Below are positions 1 to 5,295 of a DNA stretch of 6,050 bases, piece by piece. A program made the translations under genes and the position numbers. Each line of letters opens with the position of its first letter. Position 1 is the first letter of the stretch. Location: positions 1 through 6,050 of the forward strand of contig OMSM01000537.1 in the NCBI GenBank assembly GCA_900313745.1. The letters are read 5' to 3'. The notes under the pieces are model-generated. The model made no database searches and had not been told where the DNA came from. It saw only the letters and a program-made list of their open reading frames with translations. This DNA is from an uncultured Lachnospiraceae bacterium (GTDB taxonomy: Bacteria; Bacillota; Clostridia; Lachnospirales; Lachnospiraceae).

Positions 1-216
1 GAGGCGTTTGCGCAGAGCAAGGAGATGATGACGGGCAACAAGTGGAAGACCTTCGTGCTTGATCTCTCCTTCCTCGGATGGGATATTCTCTCCCTCCTTA
101 CGGCGGGCCTGCTCGGGGTGTTCTACGTAAACCCTTACCGCAACATGACCTTCGCGGCGCTTTATGAGAAACTGCGCTACGGTGACGGAAACCGCATCGC
201 GGAAAGCGCGCAGTAA
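1..216 (+). CDS. DUF975 family integral membrane protein, C-terminal fragment (5' end outside window)
   Basis: The reading frame is open from the first base and ends at TAA 214-216, giving the last 71 residues of a protein that starts upstream; the internal ATGs at 25 and 28 are not convincing starts. The fragment begins with a short helix carrying KEMMTGNKWKTF, then one hydrophobic segment (about residues 21-43, FLGWDILSLLTAGLLGVFYV), then NPYRNMTFAALYEKLR. The order 'S..LM.GNKW..F.L.LSF.GW...' followed by 'NPY...T.A.FYE.LR' is typical of the C-terminus of DUF975 proteins, polytopic membrane proteins of Bacillota with no settled function. It sits 83 bases upstream of a two-component pair, from which it is separated by a strong hairpin, so co-regulation is possible but not shown. 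I infer location in the cytoplasmic membrane with the charged tail inside. Family assignment is fairly secure; function is unknown. Confidence 0.82.
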   Translation, partial: EAFAQSKEMMTGNKWKTFVLDLSFLGWDILSLLTAGLLGVFYVNPYRNMTFAALYEKLRYGDGNRIAESAQ

Positions 217-250
217 TATTCCGGATGACTGATAACCTGAGCACCGGCAG

Positions 251-275
251 AGGCCGCGGGTGATCCCCGCGGCCT
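251..275 (+). other. Intergenic hairpin without a U-tract, before the response regulator
   Basis: AGGCCGCGGG (251-260) and CCCGCGGCCT (266-275) form a perfect 10-bp GC-rich stem with a 5-nt loop. It is followed by GAACTGCTG and then the Shine-Dalgarno AAGGAG (285-290), not by a run of T, so it does not look like a complete intrinsic terminator. Lying between the DUF975 gene and the response regulator, it may protect the upstream mRNA end, cause partial termination or pausing, or dampen translation of the regulator. Confidence 0.6.
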
Positions 276-299
276 GAACTGCTGAAGGAGAAATACAGT

Positions 300-986
300 A
301 TGGACAGTATCCTGATAGCGGACGACGAGAAGGAAATCCGCACCCTGTTAAGGCTTTACCTGGAAAACGAGGGCTACCGCGTGGACGAAGCAGCGGACGG
401 GGACGAGGCCATGGCAAAACTTGAGACGGGCGCCTTCCAGCTCTGTCTTCTGGACATCATGATGCCCGGAACCGACGGCTATCACGTGCTGAAGAAACTG
501 AGGGAGACGAGCGGAATCCCCGTGATCATCATCTCCGCGAAGGACACGGATCCGGAGAAGATCCTCGGGCTGGATCTCGGCGCCGACGATTACATGGTAA
601 AGCCCTTCAATCCGCTGGAAGCTGTCGCGAGAGTGCGGTCGAACCTGCGCAGGTACCATGAGCTGAATAAGAGCGCACCGGACGCAGGCGGCCGGAGGCT
701 TAAGCACAGGGACCTCGAACTTGACACGGACGCCTGCTGCCTTATTAAGGGCGGGGAGCGCATAGACCTCACTTCGGTCGAGTACAGGATCATGACCCTG
801 TTCATGGAGCATCCCGGAAAAGTTTTTACCAAACAGCAGATCTACGAGAGCGGATGGGGAGAAGACTACATCATCGCGGACAACAACATCATGGTGTGCA
901 TCAGCAAACTCCGGGCAAAACTTGACGACGACCCGTCCGCGTATATTAAAACCATCCGCGGCCTTGGGTACCGGCTGGAACGATGA
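300..986 (+). CDS. OmpR/PhoB-family (VanR-like) response regulator
   Basis: This 228-residue cytoplasmic transcription factor is the output half of a two-component system with the kinase that follows. Residues 1-118 form a receiver domain: acidic pair D8-D9, phospho-acceptor D52 in LLDIMMPG, switch Ser79 in IIISAKD, and Lys101 in DDYMVKPF. All catalytic residues are present, so it should be phosphorylatable. After a short linker (about 121-132), residues 133-227 form a winged-helix DNA-binding domain with the usual LTSVEYRIM...L..HPGKVFTKQQIYE and NNIMVCISKLRAKL...IKTIRGLGYRLE elements. The length is typical of the family. The start is set by AAGGAG 9 nt upstream of the ATG. The pattern 'AKDTD..KI.GL.LGADDY..KPF.PLE..ARV...LRRY' resembles VanR-type regulators of Bacillota, but nothing here indicates glycopeptide resistance and no target genes can be named. 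The kinase gene starts 57 nt downstream. Confidence 0.95.
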   Translation: MDSILIADDEKEIRTLLRLYLENEGYRVDEAADGDEAMAKLETGAFQLCLLDIMMPGTDGYHVLKKLRETSGIPVIIISAKDTDPEKILGLDLGADDYMVKPFNPLEAVARVRSNLRRYHELNKSAPDAGGRRLKHRDLELDTDACCLIKGGERIDLTSVEYRIMTLFMEHPGKVFTKQQIYESGWGEDYIIADNNIMVCISKLRAKLDDDPSAYIKTIRGLGYRLER

Positions 987-1043
987 AGGAAAGCTCCGGC
1001 GTACATTTACGGCTGCTCCACGGAGTGCCTTAAGGGAATATTA

Positions 1044-2102
1044 ATGGATACACTGAAATCATTTCTGATCAGGCGCCTTATTGCCATGCTTGCCGTGGTT
1101 TTTGCTGCGGAATTCCTTATCCTGCTGATTATCCGCAGCATCCTTATACCGTTTGCCCTGGCCGCAGCACAGATGGAAAAGCCCGCGGAGATCGGGTTTT
1201 TCGACATCCTGTTCGCGCTCCTCAGCGTAATCAGCGGCAAGGGGCAGATCACCGCCGCCGGACTGTTCGCGAGGTCCGGGGCAGTGGTACTTATTCTTCT
1301 TTCCCTGTTTCTCCTCGCCGCTCCCGTAGCCGCGGGAATCGTCTTCTACGCATCCATGGTCGCTGCCCGGGTGGATGAACTGCAGAAGCAGCGAGACGCG
1401 GAGCATAAGGCCTTTGACGCGGAGAGAAACCTTATGCTCTCGGATTTCGCCCACGACCTGAGGACGCCGATTATGACCATCTCCGGGTATGCCGGGGCTC
1501 TTCAGGACGGGATGGTCAAGGACGAGGGGACAAGGGAGGAGTACATCGACGCGATCCGGAGAAAGTCGGAGAGGATGAGCGAGCTGATCAACCTCCTCTT
1601 CGATTATGTCCGTCTTGGAAGCTCGAACTTCCGGCTTGATCCCGTCAAGTGCGATTTCAACAAGCTCATCGCGGAGACGGCCGCCGCGCTCTACACGGAT
1701 GTCGAGGAGGCCGGGATGGAGCTTTACGCGGATATCCCGGAGGAGAGCTTCATGGCGGATGCCGACAAGGCGCAGGCGGGAAGGATCCTGAACAACCTGA
1801 TCGTCAACGCGGTGCGCCACAACCCGAAGGGGACGAAGATCGCCGTGACGGTGCGGCGGCTCGCAGGCGCGGAGATTGTCGCGGTGGCGGACAGCGGGGT
1901 TCCGATAGAAGGCGACCCGGAGAAGCTCTTCGAGCCATTTGTGAAGGGCGACGGGAGCCGCAGCGGGGACAAGGGAAGCGGCCTTGGACTCTCGATTTCC
2001 CGGAAGATCGCCGTGATGCACGGGTGGACCCTTGACCTGGAACAGCCCTTCGGGGAATATACCAAGGCCTTTGTACTGAAGGTACAGGAAAGCAGCAGAT
2101 AA
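1044..2102 (+). CDS. Membrane sensor histidine kinase (VanS-like), partner of the preceding regulator
   Basis: This 352-residue protein has two clear transmembrane segments (about 8-35 and 80-106) enclosing a short extracytoplasmic loop of some 45 residues, part of which (50-64) is also hydrophobic. A charged, probably coiled linker (107-130) follows, with no full HAMP domain that I can recognise. The kinase core is complete: H-box FAHDLRTP with His137, N-box NNLIVNAVRHN with Asn255, G1 box VADSGVPI with Asp283, F-box KLFEPF (294-299), and G2 box GSGLGL (311-316). It should autophosphorylate on His137 and pass the phosphate to Asp52 of the regulator encoded just upstream. The ATG at 1044 is preceded by AAGGGA (1032-1037); the frame is open back to the regulator's stop at 984, but no ATG, GTG or TTG lies between. 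The small external domain suggests sensing at or within the membrane (envelope stress, peptide or lipid), which is inference. The last codons lie inside a terminator hairpin. Confidence 0.94.
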   Translation: MDTLKSFLIRRLIAMLAVVFAAEFLILLIIRSILIPFALAAAQMEKPAEIGFFDILFALLSVISGKGQITAAGLFARSGAVVLILLSLFLLAAPVAAGIVFYASMVAARVDELQKQRDAEHKAFDAERNLMLSDFAHDLRTPIMTISGYAGALQDGMVKDEGTREEYIDAIRRKSERMSELINLLFDYVRLGSSNFRLDPVKCDFNKLIAETAAALYTDVEEAGMELYADIPEESFMADADKAQAGRILNNLIVNAVRHNPKGTKIAVTVRRLAGAEIVAVADSGVPIEGDPEKLFEPFVKGDGSRSGDKGSGLGLSISRKIAVMHGWTLDLEQPFGEYTKAFVLKVQESSR

Positions 2103-2137
2103 AAGAACCTCCCTCCGGGGGTTCTTTTTATCTGCTG
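2093..2137. terminator. Rho-independent terminator of the two-component operon, overlapping the kinase stop codon
   Basis: CAGCAGATAAAAGAACC (2093-2109) pairs with GGTTCTTTTTATCTGCTG (2120-2137) through about 17 pairs with one bulged T, and TCC/GGG extends the stem to a CTCC loop. The core stem ends in TTTTT (2125-2129), as expected for an intrinsic terminator. The left arm contains the final codons and the TAA of the kinase. Since the left arm reads as an A-rich run, the element could also stop transcription arriving from the opposite strand. Confidence 0.88.
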
Positions 2138-2323
2138 AGGGGTACCCGGTACTCAGGGAATGCTGATGTGCCTCCCGGGAATAACAAAGTTTGATAAAAA
2201 TATAACGTTTCAACATTTTGTGCGATCTGCACAGTTCTTCGGTGAAATAGTCTAATTTTTATTGTTACTATTTGATACTTATTACGAAAAACGTTTTATT
2301 TCTTACAAATTCCGGGCATTTCA

Positions 2324-2353
2324 TTGACAGTTTTCCCGGCATAGGTGTACGAT
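2324..2353 (+). promoter_or_regulatory. Candidate sigma-A promoter of the LacI-family gene
   Basis: A perfect -35 box TTGACA (2324-2329) is followed after 18 nt by TACGAT (2348-2353), which matches TATAAT at 4 of 6 positions. Transcription would start near 2360, giving a leader of about 38 nt. A short inverted repeat, CCGGG (2312-2316) and CCCGG (2335-2339), brackets the -35 box. Confidence 0.6.
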
Positions 2354-2367
2354 TCCCGTATACGATG

Positions 2368-2379
2368 TGAAACGATTCA
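2368..2379. promoter_or_regulatory. Candidate LacI-family operator (autoregulatory)
   Basis: TGAAACGATTCA is symmetric at 10 of 12 positions around a central CG, the hallmark of operators into whose centre LacI/GalR hinge helices insert. It lies just downstream of the predicted transcription start and ends 18 nt before the start codon of a LacI-family gene, so binding would block that gene's own transcription. CGTATACG (2357-2364), over the predicted start point, is an alternative site. Which protein binds is inferred from position only. Confidence 0.45.
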
Positions 2380-2397
2380 TTTTGCGGGTGCGTAATC

Positions 2398-3435
2398 ATG
2401 GCGACAATCAAGGATGTAGCGGAGAAGGCCGGGGTCTCGGTCGGAACAGTATCCAAGGTGCTCCGCAATGTCTATGTCAGGCCGGAGAACCGCAGAAGAG
2501 TGGAGGAGGCTATCGAGCTCCTCAATTACCAGGTCAACACCTACGCACAGGGACTTCGTGCATCGCAGACCTACACTATTGCTATTATTGTTCCTGATCT
2601 GATCAATCCCTTTTTCGCCCTGCTGGTCAACTACGTCGAACAGGTCCTCGCCGCCATCGGATACCGGCTGTTCGTCTGTAATTCCCACTGCAATGCCGGG
2701 AGGGAGCTTTCCTACATAAACATGGTCAGGCGCAACAAGGTGGACGGGCTTATCGCCGTCACCTACAGCAACAGCACGGAGTATGAAAACGCGGACTTTC
2801 CTCTGGTTTCCATCGACCGCCATTACGCAGGGGAGAGCTGCTGCGTGGCAAGCGACAATGCGATGGGAGGGGAGCTGGCAGCCAGGAAGTTCATTGATAC
2901 GGGCTGCCGCAGCGTCATTTACATCCACAACGGCTCCCTCCTCGAGGGAGAGACCCTGAAAAGGGGACACACCTTTCTCAATACCTGCAGGCAGGCGGGG
3001 ATCCGCAGCACGGAGATCCATTTCTCCGAGGAGACCACCCTGGATAATGTCAGGATCCGGCAGATCGAGCAGTTTATCTCCCAGAGCACAAGGGATGGGA
3101 GATGCGACTACGACGGCATCTTCGCCAGCTCAGATGTGCATGCGATGGTCATCCGGCGCCAGCTCGAGAGGCTTGGGCTGAAGGTCCCGGAAGATCTGCA
3201 GGTCATCGGCTACGACGGGATGAGAGTAATGAATGTCGGGGGATATTATGTATCCACTATCGTACAGCCGGTGAAGGAAATGGCTCTGGCCTGTGTGGAC
3301 AATCTGATCCGGAGGATCGAGAACAGGCCTTATGAGCGCAGCGTCATCCTTCCGGTCAGATTTGTCGGCGGAGGGACGACAAAAGGCGACCCGGATCAGC
3401 CGGATCCGGAGGCCGAAGCGGACTTAACATGGTGA
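2398..3435 (+). CDS. LacI/GalR-family transcriptional regulator
   Basis: This 345-residue DNA-binding protein has the family's usual length and order. Residues 2-24 form the helix-turn-helix (ATIKDVAEKAGVSVGTVSKVL), here with Gly16-Thr17-Val18-Ser19 in the recognition helix. Residues 44-56 form the hinge helix (YQVNTYAQGLRAS), where Leu53 matches the leucine that wedges into the operator centre. A periplasmic-binding-protein-like sensor domain starts at TYTIAIIVPDLINPFF (59-73). Its recognisable elements are VDGLIAV (115-121), SIDRHY (138-143), ASDNAMGG (151-158), and VIGYDG (269-274). The start is fixed by the canonical MATIKDVA; an in-frame TGA at 2368 excludes a longer form, and the ribosome site is weak (GGGTG). 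The last 17 residues form a polar, acidic tail (DPDQPDPEAEAD) beyond the usual fold. Being 118 bases upstream of a sugar-type transporter, it probably responds to that transporter's substrate or a breakdown product; the ligand cannot be read from the sequence. Confidence 0.95.
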   Translation: MATIKDVAEKAGVSVGTVSKVLRNVYVRPENRRRVEEAIELLNYQVNTYAQGLRASQTYTIAIIVPDLINPFFALLVNYVEQVLAAIGYRLFVCNSHCNAGRELSYINMVRRNKVDGLIAVTYSNSTEYENADFPLVSIDRHYAGESCCVASDNAMGGELAARKFIDTGCRSVIYIHNGSLLEGETLKRGHTFLNTCRQAGIRSTEIHFSEETTLDNVRIRQIEQFISQSTRDGRCDYDGIFASSDVHAMVIRRQLERLGLKVPEDLQVIGYDGMRVMNVGGYYVSTIVQPVKEMALACVDNLIRRIENRPYERSVILPVRFVGGGTTKGDPDQPDPEAEADLTW

Positions 3436-3459
3436 AACCGCCCGGAACCGGGCGTTCAC
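3432..3459 (+). other. Hairpin at the end of the LacI-family gene, no U-tract
   Basis: CGCCCG (3439-3444) and CGGGCG (3449-3454) form a GC stem with a GAAC loop. The arms continue as GTGAA (3432-3436) with TTCAC (3455-3459) across a 2-nt bulge, taking in the TGA stop (3433-3435). No T-run follows, so full termination is doubtful; partial read-through into the transporter gene or protection of the mRNA end is more likely. Confidence 0.55.
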
Positions 3460-3467
3460 AGATACAG

Positions 3468-3524
3468 GATATGATCTGAGACAACTCATATCGGACAGAT
3501 TATGAAACTCAGACCGGTGTCCGA
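3468..3524 (+). promoter_or_regulatory. Interlocking inverted repeats and candidate promoter ahead of the solute-binding protein gene
   Basis: Three perfect inverted repeats overlap here: GATATGA (3468-3474) with TCATATC (3486-3492); TCTGAG (3475-3480) with CTCAGA (3508-3513); and TCGGACA (3491-3497) with TGTCCGA (3518-3524). A possible promoter, GAGACA (3478-3483), 17 nt, TATGAA (3501-3506), each box matching 4 of 6, runs through them; TATGAT (3470-3475) is a better -10 but has no -35. The repeats may be operators for the neighbouring regulator or another factor, or may fold in RNA if transcription comes from upstream. None has the central CG typical of a LacI-family site. Confidence 0.45.
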
Positions 3525-3553
3525 ACTACACGACCAATTTGTTAGGAGGCTTT

Positions 3554-5089
3554 ATGAAGAAGAAAGTTATGGCACTCGTACTGTCATCCCTGATGGCAGT
3601 CGGCCTGCTGGCGGGCTGCGCAAGCGCTCCCGCGGCAGCTCCTGCAGCGTCCGAGCCCGCAGCGGCGGTTGAGGAAGCAGGAGAGGCAGCCCCTGAGGCT
3701 GCAGCGGACACCGCAGATCTGCCCAAGATCTCCATGGACATCATCTGCGGCTCCATCCCCAGCGAGACCCCGAGCATCGAGGCAGCGCTGAGCGAGATCA
3801 CCAAGGAGTACGGCTTCCGCGTGGAACTGATCCCGATCGAGATCGGCAACTCCGGAACCCAGCTGAACCTGCTGCTCTCCGGCGGTGATGATACTCTGGA
3901 TGTTTACTGGTCGGGCGTCGGCGGACTGACCTTCAACACCGTCGTCAACGCCGGTCAGGCACTCGAGCTGGACGAGTACGTCGCCCCTTACCTGGATGAC
4001 ATCAAGAGCGCTCTCGGTGAGAACGTCGTCAACGCCGGCTACATCAACGGCAAGCTTATGGGTCTCGGACGTCTCCTTGACCAGGCTTCCACCCCTGTGT
4101 ACAACCTTCGTGCGGACATCGCCGCTCAGTACGGCTACAAGAACGGCGACAAGATCAACCTTGAGCTGCTTACCGAGCTCTTCGAGAAGATCCGTGCGGA
4201 TTATCCCGACACCCCTCTCATCGGACCCATGAACGGCGCTCCCAACATCGGCGACTGCCGTGTTGACGCTCTGAGCAACCGCCTCGGTGTTCTTCCCGAG
4301 TACGGCCAGTCCGAGACCGTTATCGATTATTACAGCAGCGATTATTTCGCAGAGCTGGTCGATTACTTCACCAAGTGGAAGGAAATGGGCTGCTACATCC
4401 CCGATATCCTGAACACCACTGACGCTCCCTCCGATTACATCCCTTCGGGCAAGTGCTTCGGCTGCTTCGCGAGCCACTTCTCCGCTGAGATGAACGGTAT
4501 CTGGGCTTCCCAGAACTACGGCTGTGACATGGCTTCCCTGCAGATCTATGATTCTGCTGTCGCCGTCACCCCCGGCGCATTCTATCACATCAACCCTGCC
4601 TGCAAGAACCCCGACAAGGCGGCGACCTGGCTGTGGCTGATGGCCACCAACAAGGATGTGGTCAACCTTCTCATCAACGGTATCGAGGGCCAGGACTATC
4701 AGGTACTCGAGGACGGCACCTTCGCTTATCTTGACGGCAAGGATGTCGCGACCACCGGCTGGTGCATGGGTTATTCCTGGTGCGCGCTGAACAGCTCCAT
4801 CTCCACTCCTTTCAACTATCCTGCCGATTACTATGAGCAGATGCTCAACGCCAACAAGACTGCGAATCAGTCCAAGGCTTTCGGCTGCATGTTCGATCTG
4901 ACCGGCGTTGCCGATGAGGTTACCGCATGCACCAACGTTGTCAACCAGTACTTCAACGCTCTTGAGGGCGGTGCGGTTGATGACATGGCAGGCGCTTATG
5001 AGCAGTTCAAGGCTGACCTCCAGACCGCCGGCATCGACAAGATCGTCGCTGCGAAGCAGGAGCAGCTGGATGCTTTCCTTGGCAAGTAA
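3554..5089 (+). CDS. ABC-transporter solute-binding lipoprotein (LplA/YtcQ type, DUF3502-like C-terminus)
   Basis: This 511-residue lipoprotein captures a substrate outside the membrane and delivers it to an ABC permease. It opens with a lipoprotein signal peptide (MKKK, a hydrophobic core, lipobox L19-A-G-C22); Cys22 would be lipidated. An Ala/Glu/Pro-rich tether follows (23-57), then a family 1 type binding fold (about 58-430). The C-terminus (about 440-511), with VADEVTACTNVVNQY...LEGG...DDMAGAYEQF...L..AGIDKIVAAKQEQLDAF, resembles DUF3502, found in LipO/YtcQ-like proteins of oligosaccharide importers. ATG 3554 is chosen over an in-frame TTG at 3539 because AGGAGG (3544-3549) lies 4 nt before it and the signal peptide begins there. 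Codon choice is strongly skewed to C-ending codons (AAC, GAC, ATC, GGC), as in highly expressed genes. The mature part has 11 further cysteines, many for an exported protein. The substrate is probably an oligosaccharide, by family and by the LacI neighbour; the exact sugar is unknown. Confidence 0.93.
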   Translation: MKKKVMALVLSSLMAVGLLAGCASAPAAAPAASEPAAAVEEAGEAAPEAAADTADLPKISMDIICGSIPSETPSIEAALSEITKEYGFRVELIPIEIGNSGTQLNLLLSGGDDTLDVYWSGVGGLTFNTVVNAGQALELDEYVAPYLDDIKSALGENVVNAGYINGKLMGLGRLLDQASTPVYNLRADIAAQYGYKNGDKINLELLTELFEKIRADYPDTPLIGPMNGAPNIGDCRVDALSNRLGVLPEYGQSETVIDYYSSDYFAELVDYFTKWKEMGCYIPDILNTTDAPSDYIPSGKCFGCFASHFSAEMNGIWASQNYGCDMASLQIYDSAVAVTPGAFYHINPACKNPDKAATWLWLMATNKDVVNLLINGIEGQDYQVLEDGTFAYLDGKDVATTGWCMGYSWCALNSSISTPFNYPADYYEQMLNANKTANQSKAFGCMFDLTGVADEVTACTNVVNQYFNALEGGAVDDMAGAYEQFKADLQTAGIDKIVAAKQEQLDAFLGK

Positions 5090-5139
5090 TTTACCGGACA
5101 GACCGGAATTACAAAACGGGTGAAACATAAGTTATGAAA

Positions 5140-5162
5140 TCGGATTCGGTCGTGTAATCCGA
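5140..5162 (+). other. Small hairpin after the solute-binding protein gene
   Basis: TCGGATT (5140-5146) and AATCCGA (5156-5162) form a perfect 7-bp stem with a 9-nt loop, 51 bases after the lipoprotein stop codon. No T-run follows. It stands 14 nt before a much longer hairpin and may act with it to shield the 3' end of the upstream message. Confidence 0.5.
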
Positions 5163-5176
5163 GAGGACGCCAAGTA

Positions 5177-5220
5177 ATTCATATGGGCAGATGAGAGTAT
5201 TCTTGTCTGCCCATATGAAT
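5177..5220 (+). other. Long 20-bp hairpin between binding-protein and permease genes (probable mRNA stabiliser or processing site)
   Basis: ATTCATATGGGCAGA (5177-5191) is perfectly complementary to TCTGCCCATATGAAT (5206-5220). The stem continues inward through two G-T wobbles and three Watson-Crick pairs (5192-5196 with 5201-5205) to a GTAT loop, making 20 pairs without a bulge. The sequence after it (CCTGTAAGCC) has no T-run, so it is not a standard terminator. Long hairpins between a binding-protein gene and its permease gene are known to block 3' exonucleases and keep binding-protein levels well above permease levels; that role is inferred here from position. A hairpin-ended small mobile element is less likely, because I see no direct repeats at its edges. 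Confidence 0.7.
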
Positions 5221-5229
5221 CCTGTAAGC

Positions 5230-5271
5230 CCGGAAATACAGTGGGTTATGGTTCCGGCCCGGGAAGGGCCG
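5230..5271 (+). other. Two mutually exclusive hairpins upstream of the permease ribosome site
   Basis: CGGCCC (5255-5260) and GGGCCG (5266-5271) form a 6-bp GC stem with a GGGAA loop, ending 12 nt before the permease Shine-Dalgarno. CCGGAA (5230-5235) can instead pair with TTCCGG (5252-5257), using three of the same bases. Only TTT follows, so termination would be weak. Switching between the two is conceivable but rests on short stems. Confidence 0.4.
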
Positions 5272-5295
5272 CTTTGATTAATGAGGGGAGACCCA

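Larger units (their letters stand above)
2138..2397. other. AT-rich intergenic region with palindromes, upstream of the LacI-family gene
   Basis: This stretch holds no credible gene and is clearly richer in A+T than the coding DNA on either side, especially 2181-2310. It contains two CG-centred palindromes, AACGTT (2204-2209, in ATAACGTTTCAA) and AAAACGTTTT (2288-2297), whose centres are 86 bases apart, plus TGTGC-N5-GCACA (2219-2233) and CGTATACG (2357-2364). CG-centred palindromes are the usual target of LacI-family proteins; the first two do not match the CcpA cre consensus well. The promoter and the best operator candidate are listed separately. Confidence 0.5.

Noticed and set aside
300..2102. 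Vancomycin-resistance regulatory pair
   Set aside because: The proteins resemble VanR and VanS in family only. No vanH, vanA or vanX-type genes are present, and such pairs are common in Bacillota.
1059..2216. A 385-codon open frame on the minus strand opposite the histidine kinase
   Set aside because: The translation is low-complexity and rich in Arg, His and Pro with no domain. The kinase motifs on the + strand explain the region.
2200..2300. CcpA cre sites at the CG-centred palindromes
   Set aside because: Neither palindrome has the TG and CA outer bases at the required spacing, so a carbon-catabolite site is not supported.
3539..3553. Earlier TTG start for the solute-binding protein
   Set aside because: It would place the Shine-Dalgarno inside the coding sequence. 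ATG 3554 gives a canonical MKKK lipoprotein signal peptide.
3584..5128. A 514-codon open frame on the minus strand opposite the solute-binding protein gene
   Set aside because: It mirrors a strongly codon-biased gene whose antisense frame rarely gives stops. Its translation has no recognisable domain, while the + strand shows a signal peptide, a lipobox and a family C-terminus.
5215..5277. A 20-codon frame between the binding-protein and permease genes
   Set aside because: Its ATG lies within the hairpin arm, there is no ribosome binding site, and the product has no recognisable feature.
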